A DNA stretch of 64,000 nucleotides. It comes from Xiphias gladius. Taxonomy: Eukaryota; Chordata; Actinopteri; Istiophoriformes; Xiphiidae. The DNA lies in the NCBI RefSeq assembly GCF_016859285.1, contig NC_053407.1, forward strand, positions 19,092,699 through 19,156,698, given 5' to 3'. How positions within the stretch are numbered: the stretch's first letter is position 1; each line of letters opens with the position of its first letter. This document shows, in pieces, positions 43,301 through 54,588 of this stretch. The translations under genes were made by a program, and so were the position numbers. The notes beneath the pieces are model-generated. The model saw only the letters and a list, made by a program, of their open reading frames with translations. It did no database searches and was not told where the DNA came from.

Positions 43301-46300
43301 GGCTGAGGTCCATCATACTGCTCTGACAAAGACTGCACTCTGCCTTCCACCTGGACAGGAAGCATCGCAATCAATGTTTAGCATTTATGCATAAACATTA
43401 CGATGGCATTCACACCCATGACGAAATGAATTGGACTCAAACAGTGCTCAGGCCGAGAAACCACATACAGAGGATGATACACAGACTGTCCTTGATGTAA
43501 GTATTTCTAATAAACTTCAGTTACTACACAGAGAGGAGAATACCAACCTTGTTAGCAGGTAAACATTGTACCAAAACTTGTGAAGGATCAGTCTTCCGCT
43601 GTAGGACGAGGAACTGGACTTTAAACTGTTTTAGTCTTTGATAGACCTTCCTGACCACTCCACTAACACAGCGCTGTGTGGTGTACCACAGCCAGTACCT
43701 GTAATGGTTGACACAGAGCTGCATTGATACAGTGTAAATATATAAATCAAACTTACATTGTGAAAATAGATTACAGAAACTTACCAGGAGAAATGTGTAA
43801 TGTAGAAAATGGCATACAAATGGGTGACGTAGAGAGACACGTGTGATGTGATGTCAGTCCAGGTTTGAGCAGTGGGGTCTCCATGGATCAAATGCAAACA
43901 GGTCGTATCAACTGTATGGCCTGCAGAAGCACCAGACATTTTAATACATGCTGATACATCCTGTTATAAACATGTATAAAAATGAAGATGGCATACTGTA
44001 CCTGTGACTCCAGGTGGCAGAGGGATCTGAACTTTGACAGGCTGCAGGAAATGTATGTTGGGAGTCTGGGAGAGGCAGAGGAGAGGGCTGACTCTGGCCT
44101 GAGGATCACCACACAGTGCTTGTACTTCTGACACAGACACCTGCAGCACCTACAGAAAGAGAGACAAAGTAAAGGCTTGAAGACGACTGACAGAGTGATG
44201 TGGTGCATTTCCATTTGTTGTAATATATACTACAATACTGTACTCAAAGTCCCTACCTGTAAAGTTATGGTGCGGGTCTGCACGGTGGAGTCTGGAGGGA
44301 AGCGGAGCTTGATTCCCGGGTCAGAGCTGGACACCAGCAGGGCTCCAGCTGGCGTCACAGAGCAGCTGTCCCTCACTGGACGGGACACTGCCATAAACCA
44401 GGAGAACTGGCTCACTGAGCAGCATGCCAGCTACAGGTACAACAGGTCATTTTTTTCAACACTAATGTTACAGTTCGCACTATCAAGAAAAAACACGTTG
44501 ATTCCAACTGTAATAATATTCTTTCGAAGTGGGAGGTTTGTGCTTTACCCTGGCTGGACGTCCTCCGGGGTGACTGCTATGGCTCTTGCTTCCCCTCCTT
44601 AGATCAGTGGGCAGAGTGCTCCACGTCTGTCCGTCAAACCTCCGCACAACCACCTCCCTTCTTTTTGTTCGATGATATGGCACACACACCTCCACAGGCT
44701 GTAAGGATTTCAAAGTTGAAGTATATTTACATCATGCAAGTGCAGGAAAGAACAGAATCACAAGAGGCAAGAAAAATAACCGGTGACCCAAAAAACAGCG
44801 ATGCACCAGTCCATCAAGCAGATTCGGTATCTGCGCAGATACTGATCTTATTAAGCAGATCAGATCATCAGCTATGACATGACCGTTCCACATTAAATAC
44901 AGTTTCTTTGTCAGTGTCAATATAAATTCAGTGTTTTAGCAATTAGCTACATTCATTCAGTCACAGCAAGATAACAAGTCAGTTTTTAGAGCCGCAACAA
45001 TCTGCGGCCTCATGTTAACTTACATAAAAATGATTCCATTGAGTTCAAGTGAGGTACACAGATTTTAAATTTGGGAAAAGAAAGCACTAGTATCTGGTAA
45101 GTTCTTGGTATTGGTAGATACCCCAAGATGAGGTATCAGAATTGGGATCAAAAGATAAAAAGTCAGATCAGTGCATCCCAGCTATAGAATGTTCAAGATG
45201 TTCAAGACATTGTAACTTCTCATAACAGTCTTCACATTAGTAATTTGAGAGAAAGTGGTTAAAGATGTGAATAGGTAAATTAAGGTAATGTACCTTAAGA
45301 AATGTAATTCCATGTGGACAAAGTTCCAGAGGACGACTCAGTAGGATGTCATGCTCTTCCAACCACACCAACTTCCTATCTGGCCTTTTCTCAATCCACT
45401 CCAGTCTTGTGGTTGTCACTAGGCATCCTGGGGGGAACAGCAGCTCAGCCCCCCCTGGGAGAAACACATGACACCCAGCAGACGAAACACAGAAACTAAG
45501 GAGCAAAAGAAGCATGACATCTTTAGGTTTAACCTAGTCAGAAACGTCTGAACTGAAAATATTTCTAAAGAGAATGAGAAAATACTTCCTTGCTGAGGGT
45601 GACACTGTACCTGTGCTGATTAAATCCAAGGTGCAACTCTGGAATTTTTGTTTCAGCTCGATCTAGTAAGAAAACAGTAATTTAACTGAAACTATATATA
45701 GTGACAGCATGTAAACACTACCTAATGACTATACTGACAAAATGATTTGAGCAATAATCAATTTGAAGCCCTTTTTTCTCTGCTCACCAGGTGTAGGAGG
45801 GAGTGGGGGAGGGGTTGGGGGTTGTCCCAATGGATTGTCACGCACATCTATTTTCAGCAGAGGCAGTTTGTTCAGACAACGTGGGATCAGGCGGAGGTCA
45901 TTGCTGTAGATGACAAGCTCCCTGAGCGACAGGAGAGTGCCTGGGTGAAAAAGAAGACAGGTTTACACATTTATTATTGCTTCATTTATGATTTTCTCTT
46001 ACTTCAAACAAAATGAGAACTATTGTAAGGGTCTTTCCTGGACTCACCCACTCACCCTTACACCCTTACCCATGGTCTCCGGTAGCTGTTTCAGCTTGTT
46101 GTGGCACAATTCCAGTTTAACAAGCTCCTCCAGAGAACCAATTTCATCAGGTAGATGCTGGAGGAGATTATATGAAACATCCAGTGTCTGTAGTGCTTTC
46201 AGCCGACCCAGACTCGGGGGAAGAGAGACCAGCTTGTTCCCCAGGAGGGAGAGGTAGGTGAGGGAGGAAAGGTGGCCTATATCAGGAGACAGGGCTGAGA

Positions 46301-47378
46301 GGCGGTTGTGACAGAGGAGCAAGGAAGACAGCGTAGGGATGCTGAGCAGGCAGGATGGCACACAGGAGAGCCGGTTGAAGGAGAGATCCACGTGCACCAG
46401 ATGAGAAAGGGAGGAAACAGTGGGGGGCAAAGTGGTGAGGAGGCCAGGTAGCGGGTCACCTTGCGAGTCATAAAAACAGTGTCCTTTAATTAGAAAGAAA
46501 AGTTATTCAGAAGCAGAAATATTGAAGCAAAGCAGGGAATAAACAGAGAATGACCCCCAGATTATAACATATTAACAGAGTATCTACTATATCCACTTTG
46601 TATGTGAAAGTTTTCCAAGGCTAAGAACAAAATAATCAATGAAACAATGCAAACTAAGCCATTTAATCATCTATGCTACAAGCAACTGATACCACATTAA
46701 ATTAATCAGAAAAATACCCCGAATAGCCAGTGAGCACAGCTCTGTCAGATGGGGTAGGACATCAAGTGCACCGTCTAGCCCTGGTTTATCTTCAGAACCC
46801 AGTCTCAGGTACTGGAGCCCTCTCAGCTGCCCAGGGATGGATGCCCATAGCAGCGGCAGTGCAGCTGATCCTCCCTGGTAGACATCCAGGGTCAGCCTTG
46901 TATCAGTCAACACAGCTGACAGCTCCACGGAGGGAGGCAAAGGAGGAGTGAGAGACGGGACAGAGCACGAGGATGAGGATGAAGAAAAATTGGTATGATG
47001 ATAGTTGGATGAGTACGAGGAGGAGGAGAGGCTTGATATGGAAGGACCACATGTGTCCATGATGCTGGAGGAAGACACAGCGGGAACAGCTGAGCTCTCA
47101 TCCCTCTCTGGCTCCAAGACTACTGCTTGGCCTTCAGACATCACACCGCTTGATATGGTCGGTCCAGTCTTCCTCTTTGATTTCTCCTGATCCTGGTACA
47201 CAGGTCCTCTCCAGAGCCTCACAGCTAAAATGTCCGTAGAAGACTCTGGTACTCCACCTTGGGATGTTGTCACTTTCACCTCTTCATCCTCCGACCTGTC
47301 TGTCCTCATAATCCAACTGGCTGCCTGGTCTCCATCCTCTTCATCAGGAGCTGCTCCTTCTTCGCTGCTTCTCTCCAT
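40380..47378 (-). CDS. pidd1: p53-induced death domain protein 1 (PIDD1)
   Basis: Scaffold of the PIDDosome, which recruits RAIDD and caspase-2 after DNA damage or extra centrosomes. Fifteen coding exons (minus strand): 47378-46718, 46483-46070, 45940-45788, 45662-45611, 45495-45294, 44698-44549, 44430-44257, 44149-44002, 43920-43785, 43698-43548, 43350-43227, 43072-42957, 42136-42029, 41733-41537, 40614-40380. They join in frame to 1006 codons plus TAG (human 910). An in-frame TAA precedes the ATG. Order: Ser-rich N-terminus (95-143), leucine-rich repeats (about 225-390, e.g. LVHVDLSFNRLSCVP), two ZU5 domains, a UPA-like region, and a C-terminal death domain (about 885-975, DMLFHWARQQ, GRRKYSESLRR). 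The second self-cleavage motif is HFSW (His694-Phe695-Ser696). The first is QFSW (Gln552-Phe553-Ser554) where human has HFSW. The N-terminus is about 120 residues longer than human. Donors of exons 10, 11 and 13 are GTTGGT, GTCTGA and GTCAGT. Confidence 0.96.
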
Positions 47379-48060
47379 TGAAGGCACTGTTTATGACACT
47401 GCACAGCTGGCTAACAGATACCTGCTGGTCCATTGTTGTCCGGGAGGTTTTCTTGCCGCATGATTTGCCTGTAAGGTTAACTCGTGACACGACTGAATAC
47501 GATCATTGTCAGTACAGCCAGATAGAGCTAAATGGCTGCCATAAAAAGCGCCACTTTAGTAGACGTTTGCTGAGTGAAGGTGGTGTAAGTTACAGTAGCT
47601 ATTAGCTAGCCACAGCTATGTTATAGCCTCACTATATTTATGTGAACGTTAGCGAACGTTGGCCCCTGTGGCTACGTTCAAGATTTATGTTCCGTTACTA
47701 ATGTTGCTTACAAGATAATATAGTGTTATTTACTAAATAATGTTTAACATTAGTCTTGGGGTTAACCTGTTTCTCCACTCCGTAGACTTCCTTGAGCCCG
47801 AATGTTTTTAAAGAAAATCCTTTGCATCACAGTTGCTCGTTCGTTTCTTCTCACATCGTCCGCCGGTTCGCGACGGGTGGAGTCTAATAATCTGTATCGG
47901 TTTAAAAATAAGAAACCCCTCCCGCTGGGTTATTGCCGTGTCTAACACCAGGCGCCTCAATACTGGCGCCGCCAAAGTTTCAACTCAGGGCGGGACAGTT
48001 GTGCTCAACGTGTCGCCTCGCTGTCAGCCCCTGTTCGGCCATCTGGTGGCGCTGTTTAGT
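47379..48060 (-). promoter_or_regulatory. pidd1: CpG-rich pidd1 promoter / 5' UTR
   Basis: CpG-rich sequence directly upstream of the pidd1 start codon, with several AACGTT sites (47,640-47,660) and a G+C-rich segment at 47,850-48,050. I did not find a clear full p53 response element (two RRRCWWGYYY half sites), though I could scan only by eye. Confidence 0.6.
48036..48049 (-). promoter_or_regulatory. CTCF-like core motif
   Basis: On the minus strand CCACCAGATGGCCG, which fits the CTCF core CCASYAGRKGGCRS at all but one position. It lies in the spacer between the head-to-head genes pidd1 and pnpla2. Confidence 0.5.
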
Positions 48061-48379
48061 CTGATTTATTATTTGGTGTAGTGGTTGGGTTTGGTTGTTT
48101 TTTTAACTAATTTAAAACATATATAAATAATTTGCACGTTGCTCACACTTTAAATATTTTAAATGACATAAAATTAAAATGTTAATAGCGTAACCCAACA
48201 GCAGTAGTCATTGTAGTATTTGTTATTTTTGGATTGTTAGTTAACCTAAATGTTGAATTTTAGAATAAGGTATTTTATCATACAGTAAAATCAACATCTT
48301 TCTCATTTATTTTCTCATTAAATAAATATCCTCATTTTATTTTCAAATTTTTCATTTCGACAATTATATATATACACAC

Positions 48380-48835
48380 ATATATACATATATATGCAAT
48401 TACGATTTGAGATACAATTTTGAGATATTTGTACTGTACTTGAGTACTTGCTACTCTATATTTCTACTCTGCTACAATTCAGAAATATGAAGTATGCAGA
48501 AAGCTATAATTACTGGTACTTATACAGATTAAGATTGTATACACAAATCGTATGATCATATTATGGAGTATAATGCATTTTATATAATGAACTACCGAAC
48601 ACTTTGCAAGGTAGTTAAAATGAGCTTCACCTTGACCAGTTACAGTGTTACCAGTAATAATAATGTAACCTTCTGACAGGGGCCATTCTATTGCCCAGTG
48701 GTGCACACTTTTAATTTTGATACTTCTCTGCTGCTACCACACCTACATTTTTCCTTTAGTAAACTATGAATGCAGGGCTATTACTTGTAATGAAGTAAAA
48801 GATCTCACTACTTCTTCCACCATTAACTGCAATCC
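48380..48835 (+). repeat. Dispersed repeat family R3, plus orientation
   Basis: Starts with 'attttgagatatttgtactg' and 'tacttgagtacttgctact'. It passes through 'aaatgagcttcaccttgacc' and ends 'cactacttcttccaccatta'. The overall order matches the widespread teleost element seen in reverse at 21.8 and 51.25 kb. Confidence 0.7.
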
Positions 48836-48839
48836 ATTC

Positions 48840-50400
48840 ATAGCTGAAGATCATTAAAAACTGCATTGCATATTTAAAAAAAATGGTCAAAAGTTCATAT
48901 CTGTTGAGGAAACCATTTAATCATGGCGAAAGGAGGTTTGTTTGATTCAGACATTGTGCCAAAGGCCAACAGTGGTACAGTGAGCTATTTGGGTACAATA
49001 ACAAAAATGAACCTCCCAGCCTCCCAGTGCAGGGGTCATCTCGTGGCACGTTTCACCTTTTGAGTCCCTTTTTTTTGGAGCTCAGCCAGAAGGACATTTT
49101 TTTCGTGAATCCAAGCAAGTCCTTGTAAATGAACACAATTAAAATACTGAATCATTTTATTTAGTCTCAACAATTTTGTCTCATTAATCCTCCCCTGTAC
49201 AATATGTATACCCGGTCGCCTCCAAAATCTCGTGAGGAACAGAGCACACAGCAGGCGTGGCAGCTTCATTATTTTCCTTGACAGATTTCTTTGTGTCAGT
49301 TTGCTTGTGGAACTTTACTAAGGAATATGCACCATATTTGCACAATACAAATAAAATATTTAAGGTCTTAAGACTAGATTTTGACACAGGGCCTCTCTAA
49401 AAGACAGGGCCACAAGAATAGACAGTAATGGAGGACCCACTTTAGTTGATATTGTAATTTAGAGGTCCAAATTCCTAAAGAATAATGCAGTTAATCAAAT
49501 TATCAAAACCAAAGGCCCCCCAGTGAACCCGAGACCTTTGGGGCTGCTGGCAATCTGGGACCCTGGGAGAGTTGGCCGGTTGGTAATCTAGCTTTGACTG
49601 TCAGTAGTCAATACACACTTGATAGAGAAGCATTTTTTTGTTTTAAGACAATGAACCCTAGCTGATGTTGCTTTCACAATAGGATACACTCTCAAAGGAA
49701 CCATGTCCCAAACAGAACCTGGATTAATGCCCAAAAAAAGGGACTATTGCAGTCTAATTCTGTGGATAGTTTATTCAAGGAAGTGTTCCAGAAAACACAT
49801 TTCGGTATTATTGTTGAATGTGTTTCAGATAAAAGGGATTTGTAATTTCATTACTATTTCTTGTGAAACCCTACTACCGCTTTCTATTTTGTAACCAGGA
49901 CGTTTCGAAAAAGGCCAGACTTCTGCATCTTTTGTGTTAGGGCAGCTTCCATTTTTTTTCTTTTTTTTCTTTTATTTGAATCGCTGAACAAATGTTCTCC
50001 AACCTAAAATGATGTCCAGGCCCTTTGTTGAAAGACACTGAAGGTTTTTGTCATCTTTAAAACGACCACCACAACAAATAAACAATAACAGATAACTGTT
50101 AGTGAGCACTGTCGCAGTTTTGCTTTAATCAATCTGTAAACGATAGCTACAGATCGATTAATCTAGCCAATACTGCATAGTGGGAAATCAATGTAGCATT
50201 CCTCCAAGTGATAACACCTATTACGAAAGAAAATATAGCCTCGTGAAGTCTCTCAGGACATGGACATAACTTCCCTGACAAGAATGTGAACACAATAACA
50301 GGCAGATAAATTTAGAAAGGACAAAACAAAATGCGTAGCTCCGCCTGGGGAAAAGCATTTGACAACAGTTAGAATAACGAGGGTGCCCGCTCATTGACTT
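48840..50400. other. Intergenic, no gene seen
   Basis: AT-rich sequence between pidd1 and pnpla2. Open frames are short and lack motifs. No RPLP2-like frame is present, although human carries that gene in this interval. Confidence 0.6.
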
Positions 50401-50422
50401 CACGGGTGTTTCAGCGGCGGGG

Positions 50423-50496
50423 ATTGTGATTGGTCATGGCATCAACTCTTGCAATTGTGATTGGTCAGTTTTCTCAGCGGTGTCTATTGTGATTGG
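50423..50496. promoter_or_regulatory. pnpla2: Triple CCAAT-box array (NF-Y type)
   Basis: The 11-mer ATTGTGATTGG (CCAATCACAAT on the other strand) occurs three times, at 50,423-50,433, 50,454-50,464 and 50,486-50,496. The starts are 31 and 32 bp apart, close to three helical turns. The first and third copies share the preceding TCAGCGG, so part of the array arose by duplication. It lies about 440-510 bp upstream of the pnpla2 ATG. Confidence 0.75.
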
Positions 50497-50934
50497 GCAA
50501 GCCGGTTTACTCTGCGCCATCCTCCCAATACACAGCAAGTGACTATGAAAAATAACAACAACTCCCCGTGGCTCGCCATGTCGCTATTTAACTAGCTTGA
50601 GACCGCTTTAATTACAACATTTACTAACGGGATTTAGTTGCAGCATAGGGGATTTTTTTTTCCATTTTTAAATAATGTCAATGTAACGACTTTACTTGTA
50701 ACGAAAAAAGCGACTACTACCGTTGACTAGAGAGCTACATACAGCTAGCAGGGAAAAGTCCGTTATCCTAAAGTCAGTATGTAAAGAGGCATCATTAACG
50801 AAAGGTGGACGGTGGTCAGCTCCAAAGTTAGACGTTTAGTTGTTTTGTAGTCGTCAATATCTTTTGGTGAACTTTGCCTTACTGCTAGCCAAGGACCTTA
50901 ACCCCACTTGACACAGCTGCGGACCGTCACCGGC

Positions 50935-53620
50935 ATGTTTCCGTTAGACTCGCCGTGGAACATCTCGTTTGCGGGCTGTGGCTTCCTCGGCATCTACCAC
51001 ATTGGTGTGGCCAGCTGTCTGCTGGAGCAGGCCCCTTTCCTGGTGCTCAACGCCAGGCACATATACGGGGCATCAGCTGGAGCTCTCACTGCCACCGTTC
51101 TGGTCTCTGGAGTGTGTCTCGGTAGGTACATGCTTTGGTGTTTGAACTGTTGTCAGACCGTGGAGAGGATGCAGAGGAGTGCCTGTGGTGTAAACTGCTT
51201 AAGAAGAAGTGTAGATTTTTTTTTGAAGGTCTCTATGTGTAATTACCAGTGTTGGGAGAAGTATTTAGTTTACACTGTAAAAATACTCTGTATTACCAGT
51301 TAAATGTACTCAAAGTATCGGAAGTACAGCTTTTCCGCTTTTACAGAGGCATAAGGATACACACCGCACCTACTACTGCATTATTGCTTTTGATGCATTT
51401 ACGCACTTTGTAGCTTGATGAGGTGAAGCTAAATTTAACTTGATTATATACAGTCGAGCAAAAGTTTTGTATTTTAAATGTTAAAGGTTTCACCTGCATA
51501 GTAACTGGTAGCTGCAACTGTCAGGAGTAAAAGAACAATATTTCCCTCTGAACTGTAGTAGAGTGAAAGAATAACGTGGCATAAAATGGTCACTATCAGA
51601 ACTTAGTTACTTTCAGCCACTGGTAGTTACATAAACCATTTTTAAAAGACACATGTTGCACTCTAACCATTTCAAAATGAATATGCCACGTTTCAAAATG
51701 AATATGCCATGCCAGCTACGCTCTCTCTCCAATTAAGTGGTTCTCATCAATGTCCACCATCTTTTTCTCATGAAAAAGCATTCGTAAATAGTGCCTTGCA
51801 AGGGAAAAGAGTTTCAGTCCTAATAATATCTTCTGGAGATTTCTCAGAATCACAGATCACTGTAGGCTATTCTATAATTCTTGCTTTTCTATATATTGTT
51901 AAGTACAATATCAATCCATCCATCCATCCATTGCCCTATGGATGGATAGTTGAGTAGTTATAAAACATCTTTATAATTGAAGCTACAATTCCTGATTTTA
52001 TTGTGTACTTAAAGTACAGTTGCATGATGAACTTAATCCACCTCCTTCTGGATGAACAAAGTTCTATCCTATCTTTATCTAAATCACTTACAGTAACAAG
52101 AGTATTTGTTACTTTCCATCCCTGCTCATGCACATTTATGAGCTCTCATAGAGTTCTCAACGGTTCCCATGGACCTTTATTCAATGTCTTCACAGGAGAG
52201 GCTGGTGCAAATATCATCGATGTTGCCAAAGAGGCAAGAAAGCGATTTCTCGGACCCATGCATCCTTCCTTTAATCTGGTGAAGATTGTGCGTCAAATGC
52301 TGCAGCGTCTTCTGCCAGTTGATTCCCACCATCAGGCCAGCGGGCGGTTAGGAATCTCTCTCACCCGAGTGACAGATGGAGAAAATGTCCTGGTAACTCA
52401 CTACAACAACAAGGACGAGCTGGTGCAGGTGTGCAGTGTGTAGTGTATTTTTCACAATTCTTTGCATTAGAGTTGGTTGATATTAATGAAATCAGGTATC
52501 ATGAAAGGTTTTGGTGATGCCTGTGGTGCTTTCAGATGCCGTTTACATACAAGAACATTTTGAGAAAAGATATAAGGATATGATTGATGATTTTAGAGCG
52601 GAAACAATTACTCGAGTAATCAGTTAAGTCAATTATCAAGCAAAAGTGCCACACATTCTCTGGTTTCAGCTTCTCAAATGTGAGAATTTACTGCTTTTCT
52701 CTGTTTTATATCATTGCATACTGAAAGTCTTTGGATTTTCGACTGTTGTTCAGACAAAACAGGATATTTGAAGACACCACTTTGGGTTATGGTAAATTGT
52801 GACAGGCCTTTTTTCACCATTTCCTGAATTTTTTTTAAGACTATGCAATTAATCATTTACTTGAAAAAAAAAAAAAAACAATCTCAAGATTAATCAGAAA
52901 TCACAATAATTGTTAGCTGCAGCCCTAGCCCTTTAACTGTAATGCATTCTTTAAGACCAGAAAAATACAAAAATTAAGCTATGATCATGATGCAATGAGA
53001 ACAGCAATATACTGAATATTGATACACAGAGTTCAAAAATGTCATTATACTGTATCATTCAACCATAATGTTGAAGTGTAATTCTTTTTGTTTTATCCAG
53101 CAGTTTTGTCTGTTTTTGTTCAGTTTTGTCTAAAGGTGTCAGCCCAGTTCCAACAATGTGTGTTTTTATTAGATTATTTTGTCAAATTATGTGTCTTATA
53201 TTTTCTTTTTTGATAAATAGGCATGTGTCTGCAGTGCCTACATTCCAGTTTATTGTGGCCTGATTCCTCCTACACTGCAAGGAGTGGTGAGTAAATTCAC
53301 TATCTTTCAGCATTTGTTCACTTTTCCTTCAGTTGTCAATATCCTATTTTAGAGCTCATGGAAATAAATGACCTTAATGATTTGCATTGATTTAAAATTA
53401 AGAACTACACATACAGAGGGTATTACTGATGGAGAGGTCTAATGGCCAGCCTACCTTCCTGCTTTGCTTGAATCATCTACTGTATTTTCCCTCATTGTGT
53501 TTTGTTGGTGTTACTTACTTTTTTGTCTGTAACTGCCCCCAACAGAACCCTCCCTGCCTCAAGAACGTGTTTGTTTGTGTGTTTGTGTTTGTGTTTGTGT
53601 TTGTGTTTGTGTTTGTGTTT

Positions 53621-53669
<49 letters not shown>

Positions 53670-54524
53670 GAAACAATGATTATAGCATTCCTCAGGAGTT
53701 AGTGTTTGTCTGAGATCTCAAACTAAAGGGGGATGTAGCACGTGTATTCTTTTGCTAGACATGTTTCTAGCACAAAGGTTCTGTGGGAATATCATTGAGC
53801 AATACCACTGCTCCCATCCTCCCCTGGCAGCCTTTGTGACGGGTTTAAGAGTTTACATGTGCTTGTGCGTATGCTGGGCATGTGACCAACCTTTCAGAGT
53901 GGCAGAGTCAGATGTGACCATGTTGGCCCAGGCATTAAGGTTGTTCTGTCCTGTCCTACCCTCAGTGGCTCAAATTCAAAAAACTGATGTCACTCCGATC
54001 TTATCTGTTGACACACACTGTGCGCCTCCCAGCTCTGGGTTTAAAAGTTCAGAAGGTTCAATAAAAACAAACTTTAATCAATATCAACGATATGATGTCA
54101 CTATACTCATACATGCTGGTGATTATTCGCTGGCCAAATATCCTCTTATTCCTTCAAAGGATTCATGGTAAATATTGTGTAGATTTTTTTAAAGTTAACG
54201 ATCTGTTTCTGTTTATTGTAAGGCTAAGATTTATCTTTTATCATTCAGCGATATGTCGATGGAGGAATCTCAGACAATCTGCCTCAGTATGAGCTGAAAA
54301 ACACCATCACTGTGTCCCCGTTCTCTGGAGAGAGCGACATATGTCCCCGGGACGCCTCGACCAACATACATGAGCTGCGATTCACAAATACAAGCATCCA
54401 GTTCACTCTCACCAACCTCTACAGGGTCTCCAGAGCTCTTTTCCCTCCAGACCCAATGGTAGGTCACTTGATTACAACCTTCTTGATCCATATTCATGTG
54501 TGCCCGCGCACACCCAGACACCCA

Positions 54525-54588
<64 letters not shown>

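Noticed and set aside
53567..53713. Cys/Val-rich frame in pnpla2 intron 3
   Set aside because: It is the (TTTGTG)n-(TG)n microsatellite in translation.
54270..54581. Minus-strand Cys-Val repeat frame over pnpla2 exon 4 and intron 4
   Set aside because: A shadow of exon 4 plus the (CA)n tract.
53567..54585. Simple-repeat tracts as a CRISPR-like array
   Set aside because: No spacers and units of only 2-6 bp; the window is a vertebrate nuclear genome.
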